A DNA stretch of 14,811 bases, taken from assembly GCA_043749225.1 (NCBI GenBank), contig JAYVEP010000065.1, positions 1 through 14,811 on the forward strand, in the 5' to 3' direction. A program made the position numbers and the translations under genes. The stretch is from JANXUC01 sp043749225. Its GTDB lineage: Bacteria; Acidobacteriota; Terriglobia; Terriglobales; Acidobacteriaceae. Shown here piece after piece: positions 13,798-14,811 of the stretch (position 1 is its first letter; each line of letters starts with the position of its first letter). The notes beneath the pieces were generated by a model, which ran no database searches, had not been told where the DNA came from, and saw only the letters and a program-made list of their open reading frames with translations.

Positions 13798-14811
13798 CTA
13801 AGCGCTGGCCCGGGCCGCCATGCTTCTCGTTACGGAACCAGATGCTTGATGCCCGTTGCCATTCCCGTTGATCTTGAATTGCTCCACCAGCCGCCGCAGT
13901 TCCGCCGATGTCTCCACCAGTTGCTGTGCCGCCTTCTGCGTATCCGTCGCTCCCCGCGACGTACTCTCCGCCGCCTGCGCTACGCCCGCGATGTTGCTCG
14001 TGATCTCCCCGCTGCCATGTGCCGCTTCGCTTACATTCCGCGCCATCTCGTTCGTCGTCGCATTCTGTTCTTCCACCGCCGACGCAATGGTGTTTGAAAT
14101 GTCATTAATCTGGTGAATTACGGTGCTGATTGACGCAATCGCATCTACCGCGGCCTTGGTATCGCCTTGAATGGCTTCGATCTTCCGGCTAATGTCTCCC
14201 GTCGCTTTGGCCGTCTCTTTTGCCAGTTCTTTTACTTCGTTGGCCACTACGGCAAAACCCTTGCCCGCTTCCCCTGCCCGCGCCGCTTCAATCGTCGCGT
14301 TCAGCGCCAACAGGTTCGTCTGCTGCGCGATCGAGGTAATGACCTTGATGACCAGCCCTATCTCCGTGCTGGAATCGCCCAGTTTCGAAACCGTGGTCGT
14401 GGTAGTTTCAGCGACCCGCACCGCGGAGGTGGCAATCTTCGCCGCTTCGGTCGCGTTCTTGGCAATCTCCTTAATGCTGGCGCCCATCTCCTCCGCCCCG
14501 GTGGCGACGGTTTGCAGGTTCTGGCTGACCTGCAAAGTTGCATCCGACACCACTCTCGCCTGGGCCGAGGTTTCCTCGGAATTGGCCGTAATCTGCTGGC
14601 TCGTGGTGGAAAGCTCTTCGCTGGCGCTGCCGACCTGAATCGCCGAATTCGAGATTGCACGAATCGTACTGGACATGCCCTCGATCGCCTGATTCAATGC
14701 GCGCCCCATGGTACCAATCTCGTCGTTGGAATCTACTTCGACCTGCTGACGCAAGTCTCCCTCCGCCAGCGCTCGCAGAACGATCAGGGTTTTGTTGAGG
14801 GGACCTAGTAT
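13798..14811 (-). CDS. Methyl-accepting chemotaxis protein, 5' end cut by window edge
   Basis: The frame is open to the right edge, giving 337 visible residues. It begins inside the HAMP domain (LGPLNKTLIVLRALAEGDL, then DEIGTMGRALN), so the sensor domain and membrane segments lie beyond the window; a start near 14754 would cut the HAMP and is wrong. A long coiled-coil signalling domain follows, with the hairpin tip IAQQTNLLALNATIEAARAGEAGKGFAVVANEVKELA that docks CheA and CheW. Flanking alanine- and glutamate-rich helices (GAEEMGASIKEIA, ASAVEEQNATTNEMA) are likely CheR/CheB methylation regions. The C-terminus is an asparagine-, glycine- and serine-rich tail without the NWETF-type CheR tether. 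It is first of the visible unit mcp-cheB-cheR-HDOD and gives the adaptation enzymes an obvious substrate. The ligand is unknown. Confidence 0.95.
   Translation of the reverse strand: MLGPLNKTLIVLRALAEGDLRQQVEVDSNDEIGTMGRALNQAIEGMSSTIRAISNSAIQVGSASEELSTTSQQITANSEETSAQARVVSDATLQVSQNLQTVATGAEEMGASIKEIAKNATEAAKIATSAVRVAETTTTTVSKLGDSSTEIGLVIKVITSIAQQTNLLALNATIEAARAGEAGKGFAVVANEVKELAKETAKATGDISRKIEAIQGDTKAAVDAIASISTVIHQINDISNTIASAVEEQNATTNEMARNVSEAAHGSGEITSNIAGVAQAAESTSRGATDTQKAAQQLVETSAELRRLVEQFKINGNGNGHQASGSVTRSMAARASA

Noticed and set aside
14167..14808. Long plus-strand frame (213 residues) opposite the mcp gene
   Set aside because: It is the antisense shadow of the GC-rich receptor coding sequence, has no recognisable motif, and the minus-strand reading is an unmistakable MCP.
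1..14811. CRISPR array, tRNA or rRNA genes, complete insertion sequence, or defence island
   Set aside because: No regularly spaced repeats, no tRNA-like or rRNA segments, and no transposase found. The DUF1016 remnant alone does not make a defence system.

Overview
This window (about 14.8 kb, moderately GC-rich) looks like chromosomal DNA from a motile, Gram-negative-type bacterium. The phylum Acidobacteriota is my best guess. The guess rests on the mix of protein families: an exported protein with an N-terminal lectin-like domain and PD40 beta-propeller repeats, a full-length Lhr helicase, an FHA-GAF-sigma54 activator, and a chemotaxis set with CheX and an HDOD protein. No rRNA or marker gene is present to settle it.

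Layout. (1) Positions 1-1149, minus strand: the first 383 codons of an exported TolB-like beta-propeller protein, cut off by the window edge. (2) 1150-1778: no intact gene. It holds that gene's promoter, a broken N-terminal piece of a DUF1016/YhcG-type nuclease, and a promoter that would give lhr a leaderless mRNA. (3) 1779-6122, plus: lhr, a 1447-residue superfamily 2 DNA helicase. (4) 6123-6769: a 647-base stretch without a credible gene. It holds a tandem 9-mer, a good intrinsic terminator on the minus strand that serves no visible gene, and a nested inverted repeat just upstream of the next gene. (5) 6770-9222, plus: a two-gene operon, an FHA-GAF-AAA+-Fis sigma54 activator overlapping (ATGA) an exported L,D-transpeptidase. 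(6) 9266-9454, minus: a 62-residue protein of unknown function. (7) 9568-10526, plus: a near-consensus FliA/sigma28 promoter followed by cheY and cheX, which overlap by TTGA. (8) 10682-14811, minus: mcp (5' end beyond the window), cheB, cheR (overlapping by ATGA) and an HDOD protein, convergent with cheY-cheX.

How the genes work together. The right third is one chemotaxis locus in two converging units. One unit holds the receptor and its adaptation enzymes (MCP, methylesterase CheB, methyltransferase CheR) plus an HDOD protein. The other holds the diffusible output regulator CheY and its likely phosphatase CheX, under a flagellar sigma28 promoter. CheA and CheW are not in the window; they may lie upstream of mcp, beyond the right edge. 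The FHA-GAF activator and L,D-transpeptidase pair suggests a signal-dependent cell-wall response. I found no clearly new multi-gene system. The most informative non-coding signals are the sigma28 promoter at 9568-9594 and the orphan terminator and inverted repeat between lhr and the sigma54 activator.
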